A stretch of 64,000 nucleotides of DNA from VAZQ01 sp963753575 (GCA_963753575.1 CAVWCR010000002.1:1-64000); one strand, 5' to 3'. Counted from the first letter of the stretch, positions 1 to 9,684 are shown. Notes: generated from the sequence alone by a model not told the origin. Numbers and translations are program-made.

Positions 1-1
1 C

Positions 2-1456
2 CGTACGTCGCTACTTGGGGGCGTAATATATGTTGCGGCGCGTTTCGTAAACATCGTCGTGCAAGTCGCATCGACGGTTCTGCTGGCCCGTCTGCTCAGT
101 CCTCATGATTTTGGTCTGGTCGCCATGGTGTTGGCGCTGGTTGGTTTCGCCCCAATGCTCATAGATCTGGGCACGACCGACGCGTCCACCGAGAAGACGC
201 ACATCAGCGAGGTTGAAGTGAGCACCTTATTTTGGCTCAACTTTGCGATTGGCGTCGCATTGACCGTCGTTCTTGCCGGAAGCAGCGGGCTCATCGCTGC
301 CTTTTTTGGTGAGCCCGCTTTGACCGGCATTGCGCTCGTATCGTCGCTCGCGTTCATTATGGCGGCTTTGTCGACCCAGCACTACGCGCTGATGCGAAGA
401 GCCATGCATTTCCAGCACATTGCAATCGTCGATATTGTTTCAAATGTGATCGGCAGCATCGTTGCCATTGCGATGGCGTTTACAGGATGGGGTTACTGGG
501 CTGTTGCAAAGCCGGTTGTGACGTCGGGCTTGACCGTCGTGTGCGTCTGGATGATCTGTCCATGGGTGCCGGGACGGCCTCGGCTTACGCCGGAAGTGAA
601 GGAGCTAGTTGGTTTCGGAATGGGCGTTACGGGCTTCACCATGACGGATTATTTTGCTCGATCGGCAGATCGACTTGCGCTCGGTTATTTCTATGGAGCG
701 GGCCCGCTGGGATACTTCCAGAACGCCTTTCTCCTTTACAGCAATCTAATGAGCATTCCGACAGAATGGTTGCACAACATAGCGGTCTCCGGCCTGAGCA
801 AGCTCAAGGACAACGTTGAGGAGCTGAAGCGATCTTGGGCTGCGGCGTTGTCGCTGGTGACCTTCGTGACCGCCCCGACATTTGCGGTGCTGGCCGTCAC
901 CGGCCAGGATTTCGTGGTGCTGTTGCTGGGGCAGAAATGGGCGCCTGCCGGTCCGCTGCTGTGCATCTTTGCCGTACGGGGCATCGCCCACAGCGTCGAG
1001 CGCACGCTGGGCTGGCTACACGTCCCGGCTGGACGATCCGACCGCTGGATGCGCTGGGGGATGTTCAGTGCCGCCTGCCAGCTTGTGGCATTGGTGGCTG
1101 GCCTCCCCTTCGGACTCATTGGTGTCGCCACCGCATATACGATCGTCATGTTTGTCTTGTTTGTGCCGGCCCTAGTCTATGCTGGACGCCCGTTCGAAAT
1201 CGGAGTTAAGGATGTGCTCTCTGCAGTGGGTCCACAGGCCGCTGCGGGGCTGATCACCGTTGCGGTTGGCTTTGCGGTGCAACACATGTTCCTCGCCGAT
1301 TTCTCCCAGCTGGCCAGGTTTGTTGTGTCCATCCAGATCTGCCTGGCCACATACCTCGTGGTCGCGGTGGGCATCTTCAGGGTCACCGGCCCCCTGCGGC
1401 TCGCGTTGTCGGTGCTGCGTGACCTGCGTCCCATGCGATCGCGGGGGATCTCCTAA
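2..1456 (+). CDS. Wzx-like lipopolysaccharide/polysaccharide flippase, 5' end cut by window edge
   Basis: Probable MOP-superfamily exporter that flips lipid-linked oligosaccharide across the inner membrane. The reading frame is open to the left edge and reads RTSLLGGVIYVAARFVNIVV before the first GTG (59), which matches the start of the first membrane segments of this family. The true start therefore lies outside the window, and GTG 59 should not be taken as the start. About 485 residues are visible, with repeated hydrophobic segments, the family-typical LLARLLSPHDFGLVAM near the N-terminus and QKWAPAGPLL in the second half. A small membrane protein gene follows after 20 bases, perhaps in the same transcript. 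Nearby polysaccharide genes (UDP-sugar enzymes, FkbM) fit the call. The transported substrate cannot be read from sequence. Confidence 0.85.
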   Translation, partial: RTSLLGGVIYVAARFVNIVVQVASTVLLARLLSPHDFGLVAMVLALVGFAPMLIDLGTTDASTEKTHISEVEVSTLFWLNFAIGVALTVVLAGSSGLIAAFFGEPALTGIALVSSLAFIMAALSTQHYALMRRAMHFQHIAIVDIVSNVIGSIVAIAMAFTGWGYWAVAKPVVTSGLTVVCVWMICPWVPGRPRLTPEVKELVGFGMGVTGFTMTDYFARSADRLALGYFYGAGPLGYFQNAFLLYSNLMSIPTEWLHNIAVSGLSKLKDNVEELKRSWAAALSLVTFVTAPTFAVLAVTGQDFVVLLLGQKWAPAGPLLCIFAVRGIAHSVERTLGWLHVPAGRSDRWMRWGMFSAACQLVALVAGLPFGLIGVATAYTIVMFVLFVPALVYAGRPFEIGVKDVLSAVGPQAAAGLITVAVGFAVQHMFLADFSQLARFVVSIQICLATYLVVAVGIFRVTGPLRLALSVLRDLRPMRSRGIS

Positions 1457-1476
1457 CGTTATGCGGAAGCAAACAC

Positions 1477-1911
1477 ATGAACCCTCTTGAGCGCACTATC
1501 GTCCGCCTTGGCAGCTGGCCATGGAGCGCCATCTCGCGCGTGGCTCTTGGCTTGAGTATCCTGCCGGTGCTTCGCGTGCTCTCCGCAGGTCACGACACGG
1601 TGTGGATATTTTTGGCCTTGTTCATTGGTTTGTTGGTTGCGCTGCGGGTCGTCCCAACGGTGCTGCGGCACGCTCTGCCATTCTCCGCCGAGGCAAAAGA
1701 GACGTGGGAGGCAAGGCGCAATATTGCCAAGCTGCACGACTCCTACCAATGGCAGAAGCTACTCTGGATCGGCCTCGGCCTGTTACCCTACGCCGTCATC
1801 GGCGCGGGGATGAGCAATGGCGAACTGGTCGTGATGGTCATTTGCTTGATCGGCGGCAGCGCGGGGCTTTTGTTCTGGCAGAGAATCAATACCAAGCCTG
1901 CCATGCAATAG
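1477..1911 (+). CDS. Small integral membrane protein of unknown function
   Basis: A 144-residue protein with about four hydrophobic segments (around residues 18-36, 42-62, 93-112 and 115-135) and a charged central stretch (EAKETWEARRNIAKLHDSY, about 72-91). I do not recognise a family. It begins 20 bases after the flippase stop on the same strand, so co-transcription is plausible and a role at the membrane in polysaccharide export or modification is possible, but this is positional inference only. Codon use is GC-rich at third positions like the neighbouring genes, which supports a real gene. Confidence 0.65.
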   Translation: MNPLERTIVRLGSWPWSAISRVALGLSILPVLRVLSAGHDTVWIFLALFIGLLVALRVVPTVLRHALPFSAEAKETWEARRNIAKLHDSYQWQKLLWIGLGLLPYAVIGAGMSNGELVVMVICLIGGSAGLLFWQRINTKPAMQ

Positions 1912-2945
1912 CGCGAGAATCCCCGCCGTGAAGGGATCGTCAAGGTCAGGCTGCACTCAACGTCATTGAGCACAACTGCGCCCGTAGGTGGGCACAGACG
2001 CGAACGTCAATACGGTTCGCTCTCCGGGCTGTTGATGTCTGGCGACCTATCAGGGGGACGCAGCAACAATACGCCTAGAACGAGCAAGCTCGGCGTGAAT
2101 GCCACCATGATTCCCAGAAGAAACCAGTGATACGATTCCATTCCCACAACCAACCGCCGAACGCGTTTATTCCACGATCAGCGTTCCCCACCCAACTGTG
2201 AAAAGTAATGAACATTAGTGTGAAGCAACTTTGAGGCAGCTGACGAGGGGTAAGCAACCAAATCCACAGGAATTTTAGGGCGCCGTTGGTTGATAAAGCC
2301 TTACGCAATACGCGAAATTCAAGGATTGTGAGCGCGAAAGTTCCTGTTGGTTGCGCAATTTGCGGTACCATTGGGTGGCAGGATTCGCTTGAGTGGTATC
2401 CGGAAGTATCTTGCCGATGTGTCATCACAGCCGCCGCAGCTCTCAAGCCCTATGACAATGATCGAGCGGCAGGCGCGGTTCCGTTAACTTATGCGGTCGC
2501 GCTATGGCGGGATCCGATTGGGTTGGCAACACGAATTTCGCCGGCTCGCGCGCGGCGGGCTCTTGAGGCACGGCCACCTTAATTTTTGAGTGTAGGGCGG
2601 CGCGCCCGTTCAAGACATGCTCTTGAACCAGCGGGAGAGCGTGCCGGATGAGAAGCGAGACCAACCGTCCAACCGGAACGATGCTCTCTTAATCTTGGGG
2701 CGTGTCGCGACATCGGGCCAAGGTCCGGCTCGCGATCCAGGTCCGATCGCGCCAAAATCCTGGAGATCATTGCTGACCTCTGCATGGACAGTGATGCTGT
2801 CCGGTTAAACGTTCCCGCGTGATTGCTCGATCGAGGGATGCGGGCCCCTTTTCGTCCAAGCGGCATCTGCCCGTGTGATATAAATCTAATTCTCGACCCT
2901 CCATCGGAAGATGCGCAGCCGAAAACGTGTGCTGGAGAACCGCCA
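1912..2945. other. Gene-poor stretch of about 1 kb
   Basis: No convincing gene is seen on either strand. Open frames of 60-130 codons exist, but none carries a recognisable motif or consistent third-position GC bias. Base composition is less GC-rich than in the flanking genes. Together with the broken decarboxylase just downstream, this looks like decayed DNA where polysaccharide genes were lost. Confidence 0.5.
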
Positions 2946-3900
2946 ATGTTGACGGAACGCCGCATTCTCGTCACCGGCGGGGCTGGATTTATCGGCTCGC
3001 GTCTGTGCGATCGGTTGCTCGCGCGGGGTGACGAGGTGCGTCGATAATGTTTTCCACACCGGAACGCGGCGCAACGTGGACAATCTGCTGTCTCATCCGC
3101 GCTTTGAGCTTGCGCGCCACGACATCTGTTTTCCGCTCTATGTCGAGGTGGACCAGATTTTCAACCTTGCTTGCCCGGCTTCGCCCATTTATTATCAGTT
3201 CGACCCGGTGCAGACCACCAAGGTCGGCGTCCATGGCGCGATTCACATGCTGGGTCTCGCCAAGCGGGTGAAAGCAAAGATACTACAGGCGTCGACGTCG
3301 GAGGTGTACGGCGACGTGGCGGCGCATCCGCAAACGGAAGACTATTGGGGCAATGTCAACCCGATCGGGCTGCGCTCATGTTATGATGAGGGCAAGCGCT
3401 GTGAGGAGACGCTGTTCTTTGACTATCGGCGGCAGCACAAGCTGTCGGTCAAGGTGGCCACATCTTCAATACGTATGGTCCGGGCATGCATCCAGCTGAC
3501 GGTCGCGTGGTGTCGAATTTCGTCATTCAGGCGCTGCGCAACGAGGACATCACAATCTATGGTGAGGGCCGGCAGACTCGCTCCTTCTGCTATGTTGACG
3601 ACCTGGTCGAGCGGGGCTCATCCGCTTGATGGAAACCGCCGATGACGTCACAGGCCCGGTCAACCTTGGCAACCCGGTCGAGTTCACGATCGGCAGCTAG
3701 CCGAACTCGTCATCGAGCACACGGGCTCATCGTCGAAAATTATGTGTCATCCGCTGCCGCAGGACGATCCTAAGCAGCGCTGTCCGGATATAGGCTTGGC
3801 CAAGTCGCTGCTTGCATGGCAGCCGCAAGTCCAGCTTCGGGAAGGCCTCACAAAGACGATCGACTATTTCCAGGGGCTCCCTCGCGAGAAGAAATCGTAG
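2946..3900 (+). pseudogene. UDP-glucuronate decarboxylase (UXS-like SDR) pseudogene with four frameshifts
   Basis: The intact enzyme would convert UDP-glucuronate to UDP-xylose. The product must be read in pieces. ATG 2946 gives the Rossmann motif GGAGFIGSRLCDRLL and ends at a TAA near 3048. About 5 bases are missing near 3036, after which the frame continues as VDNVFHTGTRRNVDNLL, STSEVYGD and SCYDEGKR (the SYK triad region, with the YDEGK motif kept). A one-base loss near 3468 shifts to IFNTYGPGMHPADGRVVSNF and SFCYVDDLVE. A two-base gain near 3612 shifts to RLMETADDVTGPVNLGNP. A one-base loss near 3697 shifts to ELVIEHTGSSSKI and ends at TAG 3898. Four independent lesions in one gene argue for real decay over a single assembly slip. 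The upstream partner enzyme, UDP-glucose dehydrogenase, lies next door and is intact. Confidence 0.9.
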
Positions 3901-4097
3901 TTGCCAAAGCGGCGCGATACGCTACTGAAGGGAATGATCGGTTGACAGGCATGAACGAGATAAGGAGCATTTCGATCTTGGCCAGTTAGCCAGGATTTGT
4001 TCGGGCTGTGCCATGCAAGATGAAATCTGCAGAGCGGATTGTCAGAAGGCTTCGAGCCTAGGCGTTCTTGACCCCGGCCTCAGAGCGACCTGCCCGT

Positions 4098-5510
4098 CTA
4101 CCGCACCTCAGTCTCTTGGCGTAATGGCGTGCTTGCTTCAGTGATCTTTGCGGACTGCCCGACTAGCTGTCCGGGCGGAACATAGACCCCGACCGGCTGG
4201 AATGCCGCCGTGCGTCCCACACAAGTATAGGCGAAGCCTTGCCGCCTCATGTCTTCGGGACGATAGATGTTTCTGAGGTCGACGATCACCGGGCACGCCA
4301 TCAGATCCTTGAGTCGATCGAAATCGAGCGCGCGGAACTGCTCCCACTCCGTCACGATGACGGCCGCATCCGCGTCCTCGACGCAATCGTATGAGCCGTC
4401 GCAATAGGTCACATCGGTGAGCACCTGCCTGGCCTGCTGCATGCCGACTGGATCGTGTACACGCACTTTGGCACCCATGTCCTGCAGCGCCATGATCAGC
4501 GGGATCGAGGGCGCCTCCCGCATGTCGTCGGTATTCGGCTTGAAGGTCAATCCTAGGATCGCGACGGTCTTGCCGCGCAAGACGCCGGCAAACGCTGCGG
4601 ACACCTTGCGCGCCATCGCCCGCTTGCGGGTATCGTTGACGCTCTCGACCGCTTCGAGGATGCGCATCGGCACATCGTAGTCCTGCGCGGTCTTGATGAG
4701 CGCGCGCACGTCCTTGGGGAAGCACGAGCCGCCAAATCCCGGTCCGGCATGCAGAAACTTTGATCCAATGCGGTTGTCGAGCCCGATGCCGCGCGCAACC
4801 TCTTGCACGTCGGCGCCCACCCGCTCGCATAAGTCGGCGATCTCGTTGATGAAGGTGATCTTGGTCGCCAGAAACGCATTGGCCGCGTATTTGATCAGCT
4901 CGGCAGTGCGGCGCCCGGTGTAAAGGATCGGTGCCTGGTTGAGAAAGAGCGGGCGATAGATCTCGGTCATGATGGCCTCGGCCCGCTCGTCCTCGATGCC
5001 GATGACGATGCGGTCCGGATGCTTGAAATCGTGGATCGCGGCGCCTTCCCGTAGGAATTCCGGGTTTGACACTACCGCGATGTCGACGTCGGGTCGGAGC
5101 TCGCGAATGATGCGCTCGACCTCGTCGCCGGTGCCGACCGGGACGGTCGACTTAGTGATGATAACCGTGAAGCCCTTCAGCGCTGCCGCGATCTCGCGCG
5201 CCACGCCGTAAACGTAAGTGAGATCAGCATGGCCGTCACCGCGTCGGGACGGGGTTCCGACCGCGATGAACACGGCGGTCGCGCCCTCCAGCCCATCAGC
5301 CAGGCTCGTGGTAAACGACAGTCGCCCCTGCCGCACATTCGACCCCGCGAGTTCCTTGAGGCCCGGTTCGTAGATTGGGATCTCGCCCGCATTGAGCGCG
5401 GCAATCTTGCTGGCGTCCTTGTCGACGCAGGTCACTTGATGGCCAAAATCGGCAATACAGGCCCCAGATACGAGGCCGACATAGCCCGTCCCAATCATCG
5501 CAATCTTCAT
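4098..5510 (-). CDS. ugd: UDP-glucose 6-dehydrogenase
   Basis: Oxidises UDP-glucose to UDP-glucuronate with two NAD+, feeding exopolysaccharide or other glycan synthesis in the cytoplasm. The 470-residue product starts MKIAMIGTGYVGLVSGACIA (NAD-binding GxGYVG at 7-12). It keeps TKSTVPVGT (119-127), EFLREGAA (151-158), the lysine/asparagine region ELIKYAANAFLATKI and the catalytic cysteine C263 in GGSCFPKD. I chose ATG 5510, not the longer upstream extension, because family alignment begins exactly at MKIAMIG and a GGAG-type ribosome site lies just ahead. The C-terminus runs about 30 residues past the usual end (YTCVGR), ending in a Gln/Glu-rich tail. It faces away from the phosphatase remnant, so 5511-5926 probably holds its promoter. 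Confidence 0.95.
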   Translation of the reverse strand: MKIAMIGTGYVGLVSGACIADFGHQVTCVDKDASKIAALNAGEIPIYEPGLKELAGSNVRQGRLSFTTSLADGLEGATAVFIAVGTPSRRGDGHADLTYVYGVAREIAAALKGFTVIITKSTVPVGTGDEVERIIRELRPDVDIAVVSNPEFLREGAAIHDFKHPDRIVIGIEDERAEAIMTEIYRPLFLNQAPILYTGRRTAELIKYAANAFLATKITFINEIADLCERVGADVQEVARGIGLDNRIGSKFLHAGPGFGGSCFPKDVRALIKTAQDYDVPMRILEAVESVNDTRKRAMARKVSAAFAGVLRGKTVAILGLTFKPNTDDMREAPSIPLIMALQDMGAKVRVHDPVGMQQARQVLTDVTYCDGSYDCVEDADAAVIVTEWEQFRALDFDRLKDLMACPVIVDLRNIYRPEDMRRQGFAYTCVGRTAAFQPVGVYVPPGQLVGQSAKITEASTPLRQETEVR

Positions 5511-5926
5511 ATGCGCTACTCCAAGAAAGCGCCGGCCGGGAAGCCCGGGGCGGTCGCATGGCCGTCCTCGCACCGCCCCCACACTGAGAGCAAGTCTCGG
5601 CCGCCCGGTCAATCGCACCTCCAACAGAAGGTGAACGGGGGTGTCTGGGCGTCTGATCGGACCGCATTCGCCCCAAGCCCGACCCGACCACTGCATCAGT
5701 CACCCCGCGCATCCCGGAGAGGTGCTCACAAATGTCGCCGCGGCAGGCATGTGGCTGGGTGGGGGCAATCAAGGAGAAAAAGGACTGCATGGGGTGAAAC
5801 GACCACTTGGCCGAGACGCTAATCATGCAATTATCGGACAGCTTCATGATGCCGACAGAATCTTATGTGGATTGTTGCGGCACCTCATCGACCGCGCGCC
5901 TGCGGCGCGCAAAAGAGCCGGCCGAG
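5511..5926. other. Intergenic region between divergent ugd and phosphatase remnant
   Basis: About 415 bases upstream of both flanking genes. No gene is supported. Frames on both strands are extensions of the neighbours. Promoters for both directions are expected here, but no clear -35/-10 pair stands out. Confidence 0.4.
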
Positions 5927-6706
5927 ATGGTGAAGTGGCAGTTTGGAAGGCGTAAAGCGCCCGATCAATCCAATCAAACCGACGCGGTACGCCCTCCACC
6001 CCGGGTGCCCGAAGGAATGCGTGTCTATGCGATCGGCGACATTCATGGCCGCTCTGATCTGCTCGACCATCTGCAGGGGCTCATCGAGGCGGATTTCCGG
6101 GCCAATCCGAAGCCTGAAGTCCATGTGGTCTATCTCGGGGACTACGTCGACCGTGGGCCGGATTCTGCTGGCGTCCTCGAGCGGCTGACCGCCGGCCCGC
6201 GGATCGGTACGGCCAGATTTCTGAGCGGCAATCACGAGCAGATGCTGCTGCACTTTCTTGAGGATGAGGCATCTGGGATCGGGTGGTGGCAACTCGGCGG
6301 CCTTGAGACGTTGCGGTCCTATGGTGTGATCGATCGATCAATGTGGCCGGAGACCGGAGTTGAAAAGCTTGCACAGGAGTTCAGATCGAAATTGCCAGTC
6401 AACCATCTGACCCTGATTTAAGAACTCGAAAAGACGGTGACCATCGGGGACTATTACTTTTGCCACGCCGGCGTCCGACCGGGTGTGCCGCTCGAGTCCC
6501 AAAAGGAGGAAGACCTGCTGTGGATTCGTGGCGACTTCCTGTCGAGCACAGCCGATTTCGGCAAGGTTGTCGTCCACGGCCACACACCGGTTACTGAACC
6601 TGAGTTTAAACCCAACCGGATCAACATCGATACCGGCGCCTACTCGACGGGCCGGCTGACGTGCCTAGTGCTCGAAGGGACTCAGCGGCGGGTCTTGGCA
6701 ACTTAA
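5927..6706 (+). pseudogene. Serine/threonine (calcineurin-like) phosphatase interrupted by an in-frame TAA
   Basis: A bacteriophage-lambda/PrpA-type metallophosphoesterase. The first part carries the metal-binding motifs GDIHGRSDLL, GDYVDRGPDSAG and GNHEQML. A TAA at 6419-6421 follows PVNHLTLI, and the same frame then continues with ELEKTVTIGDYYFCHAGV and VVHGHTPVTE, ending at 6706. Both halves are in the same frame, so this is a nonsense mutation, not a frameshift. The second half carries essential metal ligands (CHAG, HGHT), so the truncated product should be inactive. I chose ATG 5927 (MVKWQFGRRK); an upstream extension to 5807 is possible. TAA is not a known selenocysteine or pyrrolysine codon, so recoding is unlikely. 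Read error is an alternative. Confidence 0.85.
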
Positions 6707-7271
6707 GGACCAGCAGTTGTGTGCTACCAATAGTCAGCGCTGCCTCCAGTTGTGGGATCTCAACAAATTGTCCCTCCAGGTTCCGAGCGAGGATGCTGAG
6801 GTTGCTGAAGCTTCAGATTCCAAGGGAAAACCAGAGTAACGTGCATAAGAATGGCCGGCTCACGCCGCGCGGTCGGAAGCGAATTGTGCGGTAGGCACCC
6901 GAACCTTTATGGTAAGGCAGCAGAGCGCGCCGTCGTTGTGGCAGCCACGGCGCGTAGCTTTCCCAAGCTCTCCAGAGCGAGTTCCGGTCTGCTAAGCGAC
7001 GGGCGAACCATCCACGGGCGCTTAGTTGCGCCTTGGAGGATCTTCATGATTGAGGATCTTCATGATTAACGTACGAAGGGCTGGAATTGGCGTTCGTTTG
7101 ATGTAGCTTGTAACTGCCGACTAGCCCGCGCCCGCCGACGCCCTACTCGAAGGAGTCGTAGTGGGCCGTTAAGTCGATCGACATCATTGAACAGACCTTC
7201 GGGCGCTACGCGGTCAATCTCACGTGGGATATCCTGCGCGTGCGACGCCACAGACAATAGTTAAATTCGTC
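6707..7271. other. Gene-free intergenic stretch
   Basis: No coding region is supported on either strand. A short direct repeat (tcttcatgattgagga / tcttcatgattaacg) sits at about 7041-7070. The stretch presumably carries the promoter of the FkbM methyltransferase gene, but I cannot point to it. Confidence 0.4.
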
Positions 7272-8009
7272 ATGAAAACACTAGCAAAAAAACTGCTGCA
7301 GAAAACCGGCCTCTTTCCGGTCGCTCGCAGCTTGTATCGATCACTAGATCCGCAACACCGACGAAGTCGCCAACTTAATGCGCGCTTCTATGGGGAACTG
7401 GTCCGACCGGGCGATCTTTGCTTCGACATTGGCGCAAACGTCGGTCAGACGATCGAGGTCCTCACCGATCTTGGAGCGAGAGTCGTTGCTGTCGAGCCAA
7501 ACCCCGAGTGCATGCCCGTTCTCAACTTTCAATTTGCCGGTAATCCCAATGTCACGATCGTGGAAAAAGCGGCGGGCTCAGCGCGCGGATTTGCCGATCT
7601 CCATTTTCATGGAACCGAGTCGACAGCGAGCATCCGCGAAGATTGGCCTTTCAAGACATCCAAGACGATCACAGTACCCGTGACTACGCTTGACGACCTG
7701 ATCGCTGAATATGGCACGCCAGCTTTTCTAAAAGTAGACGTGGAGGGCTTCGAACTTGAAGTGTTTCGCGGCCTCACACAGCCAGTTCCAACTATCTGTT
7801 TTGAGATGCACGGGAATGAATGCGAAACGACCTCTGCGGTCCTTGATAGGATTTCGTCGCTGGGTAAGATTGTTGGCGTCAATGCTGCAACAGGGGACAA
7901 TTCCCGATGGATTGGTGAATGGACTGCACACAGAGAGTTTTTTGAGAAGTTTGATAGTGATGCGTCGACTCACGCAAACATCATTGTCAGAGTTGAGGTG
8001 GAAGTTTAG
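7272..8009 (+). CDS. FkbM-family SAM-dependent methyltransferase
   Basis: A 245-residue class I methyltransferase of the FkbM type, whose members usually O-methylate sugars or polyketides. The SAM-binding motif I is CFDIGANVGQTIEVL followed by VVAVEPNP (acidic residue binding the ribose). The family-specific VTTLDDLI and FLKVDVEGFELEVFRGL blocks are present, as is ICFEMHG near the C-terminus. I chose ATG 7272 (MKTLAKKLLQKTG), because the 16 residues of the upstream extension look non-coding. With the flippase and UDP-sugar genes nearby, methylation of a surface polysaccharide is the simplest role, by inference. The gene stands alone between intergenic stretches of about 560 and 220 bases. Confidence 0.88.
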   Translation: MKTLAKKLLQKTGLFPVARSLYRSLDPQHRRSRQLNARFYGELVRPGDLCFDIGANVGQTIEVLTDLGARVVAVEPNPECMPVLNFQFAGNPNVTIVEKAAGSARGFADLHFHGTESTASIREDWPFKTSKTITVPVTTLDDLIAEYGTPAFLKVDVEGFELEVFRGLTQPVPTICFEMHGNECETTSAVLDRISSLGKIVGVNAATGDNSRWIGEWTAHREFFEKFDSDASTHANIIVRVEVEV

Positions 8010-8229
8010 ACGGGTAGCTTGAACAACGTGATCGAAACTTCGTCGCGCTGACGTGTGCCGGAAGCACGTAGGAACTCCGGCGCGATGCCCTCCGTTGGCG
8101 GAGCCGGGCAATGAGTTGGCACACACTCGAGCTATATTGACGACGAGCGGAAGTGTTTGTTCACGAGCCGATAACGTTTGGTAGCCGCTCGGAACCATGC
8201 CCACGTTGCGTTCTTCGAAAGGCTCGATG

Positions 8230-8904
8230 TCAAAATGATAACGGGTGCAGTACGATGTCGAGCGCGAGTTTCTGAAGCTCGGCGACTAATATCCTGATGC
8301 CGCCACGGGTTTTCCACCATCGATCCGGATCAAAGTTTGAGTAGTGCGCGGGGCGAATAGTAACGCGTGTGGGGTGGCCTTTCATGTCCCGATTGAGCAA
8401 TCGCCGCGTTCGTCGCGAGTGGTCCCTGGTGGCCACGAACACAATCGATTGGAACTTGTGCTGATCGCACCACAGCGGAAGCACTTCACTCCCACCTTCA
8501 GTTCCAACCTCGGTTCTGGGGATTTGCACGATATCCTTGATGCCAAGCCACTTCAGTTGGCGAATTTGCCTTGCGCTCGCATCCTCGTACGGGAGCCCCC
8601 GGCGGATGAACTCCCGGTCTTCACCACTGGGAGGGTCGGCAAAAACCGCAACTCGCGTCGCGATGCCGCTTTGCACGAGGTCTGCCGCTTCGAGCGCACC
8701 CGCGCCCCCGGAATCAATCGATAGGACAATGATGTCGGCAGGCGCGATCGGTTCATCGACGACGAGGGCCCATCCCACGGCGCGCAGAACCGGCTCGCGA
8801 ACGGAGCGAACAAAAACGATGGAAGTCGCGACACCCGCGGCCAATGCGAGCACCACTAGGATCGAGAACCACCTCGGCCGCCTGGAGATCATGCTCGGGT
8901 TCAT
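8230..8904 (-). CDS. DUF218/YdcF-like membrane-anchored protein
   Basis: A 224-residue protein with an N-terminal membrane anchor (SILVVLALAAGVATSIVFV) followed by a domain that resembles DUF218 (ElyC/SanA/YdcF). It has ADIIVLSIDSGGAG at the first strand, a helix with LVQSGIATRVAVF, then TEGGSEVLPLWC and SIVFVATRDHSRRTRRLL, which correspond to the family's T-x-E-N and VTS-x-H-x-x-R-A blocks. Family members act in envelope or polysaccharide biology, but the reaction is not established. The start is uncertain: ATG 8904 (MNPSM), 8892 and 8952 are all in frame. Two tandem dyad repeats lie just upstream, at 8991-9032. Confidence 0.65.
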   Translation of the reverse strand: MNPSMISRRPRWFSILVVLALAAGVATSIVFVRSVREPVLRAVGWALVVDEPIAPADIIVLSIDSGGAGALEAADLVQSGIATRVAVFADPPSGEDREFIRRGLPYEDASARQIRQLKWLGIKDIVQIPRTEVGTEGGSEVLPLWCDQHKFQSIVFVATRDHSRRTRRLLNRDMKGHPTRVTIRPAHYSNFDPDRWWKTRGGIRILVAELQKLALDIVLHPLSF

Positions 8905-8990
8905 GGGGTCATTGGACGAAAACGTTTCTGAGAACCTCTCCCCCAGAACCATAAGTCTGCGGCCTTCCGATTGTCAGCATTGACTACATT

Positions 8991-9032
8991 GCATTGGACC
9001 TTGCCAATTGAGCATTGGACCTGACCAATTGA
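8991..9032. repeat. Two tandem 21-bp units, each an ATTGG...CCAAT dyad
   Basis: Unit 1 (8991-9011) and unit 2 (9012-9032) are head-to-tail copies differing at two adjacent positions. Each unit contains the inverted arms ATTGG and CCAAT separated by 6 bases. They lie 39-128 bases upstream of the possible starts of the minus-strand DUF218 gene, at a position suited to a transcription-factor operator. The binding factor is unknown. Confidence 0.55.
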
Positions 9033-9228
9033 ACCTCGCCACAAGGGAATCAAGCCGTTGCAACGACTGTTTCGATATCGGAAGAATCAGCCTGTCGGCT
9101 GAGCGCTTGCCGCAGATACCGAGCACGAATTGCCGTCCATGGGACAAGTCTGCCTGCCATCTAACGTTCCGTCCTGTAAGCTTGTGGCATAATTGTTGCC
9201 TGGGTTTCGGGTATCCTGATCATAGGAG

Positions 9229-9450
9229 ATAGTCGAACGGTTCTTCGACCTCATCACCCAATGCGCCATCCGTCGTGGCTCCTTCGAGTCTACCGCAGAC
9301 CTCGTAAAAAAATCGACCGCTTCGTTCGCGCTCACAACGCAAAATTCACGGCCCTTCGTGTGGACTGTTACGGCTGACTCCATCCTCCAGAAACTCGCGC
9401 GACTTTGTCAGCGAATTCCCGGGATAGAACATTGGCAGCGCGACACATAG
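9229..9450 (+). mobile_element. IS630-family transposase remnant (C-terminal end only)
   Basis: Reading from 9229 gives VERFFDLITQCAIRRGSF, then STADLVKKIDRF after a one-base loss within the A7 run at 9306-9312, then RPFVWTVTADSILQKLARLC in a further frame, ending at TAG 9448. These are the typical last ~70 residues of IS630 transposases (VERFF-x-LIT, FVWT-x-T-x-SIL). The DDE catalytic part is missing and a stop lies directly upstream in frame, so it is a dead fragment. No terminal inverted repeats were found. Confidence 0.8.
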
Positions 9451-9588
9451 TTGCGTTGCAACACATACAATCTATTTGACTTGATCCACGTTCACCAATT
9501 GAAGCTATAGCGGCAGAGATGCAAGCATTTTTACTTGAGACTTGCTTGACGTAGACTGTTCTTTTGACAATTTCAGGGTTGATCGGCC

Positions 9589-9684
9589 ATGCCTAGTAAG
9601 ATCATTGCAGTTTCGGTGCTTGGCTTATCTGCGGTTGCGACCGTAGCGTGGACGACGTTTCTGGGGTGGCACTGTTCAAACTAG
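9589..9684 (+). CDS. Possible 31-residue membrane micropeptide
   Basis: ATG 9589 opens a frame that reads MPSKIIAVSVLGLSAVAT and ends WHCSN at TAG 9682. It has a basic N-terminus followed by a hydrophobic core, like a signal peptide or a single membrane segment. It lies in otherwise gene-free DNA between the IS630 remnant and the che operon. It may equally be the 5' end of a lost secreted protein. No family is recognised. Confidence 0.25.
   Translation: MPSKIIAVSVLGLSAVATVAWTTFLGWHCSN

Noticed and set aside
2286..2582. 98-codon plus-strand frame as a gene
   Set aside because: No family, weak codon bias and no ribosome site; it lies in DNA that appears decayed.
6419..6421. Recoded stop codon in the phosphatase gene
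   Set aside because: The codon is TAA, which is not used for selenocysteine or pyrrolysine; a nonsense mutation or read error is simpler.
9306..9312. A7 run as a programmed frameshift site of an active IS630 element
   Set aside because: The catalytic part of the transposase is missing and a second frame change follows downstream, so the element is dead.
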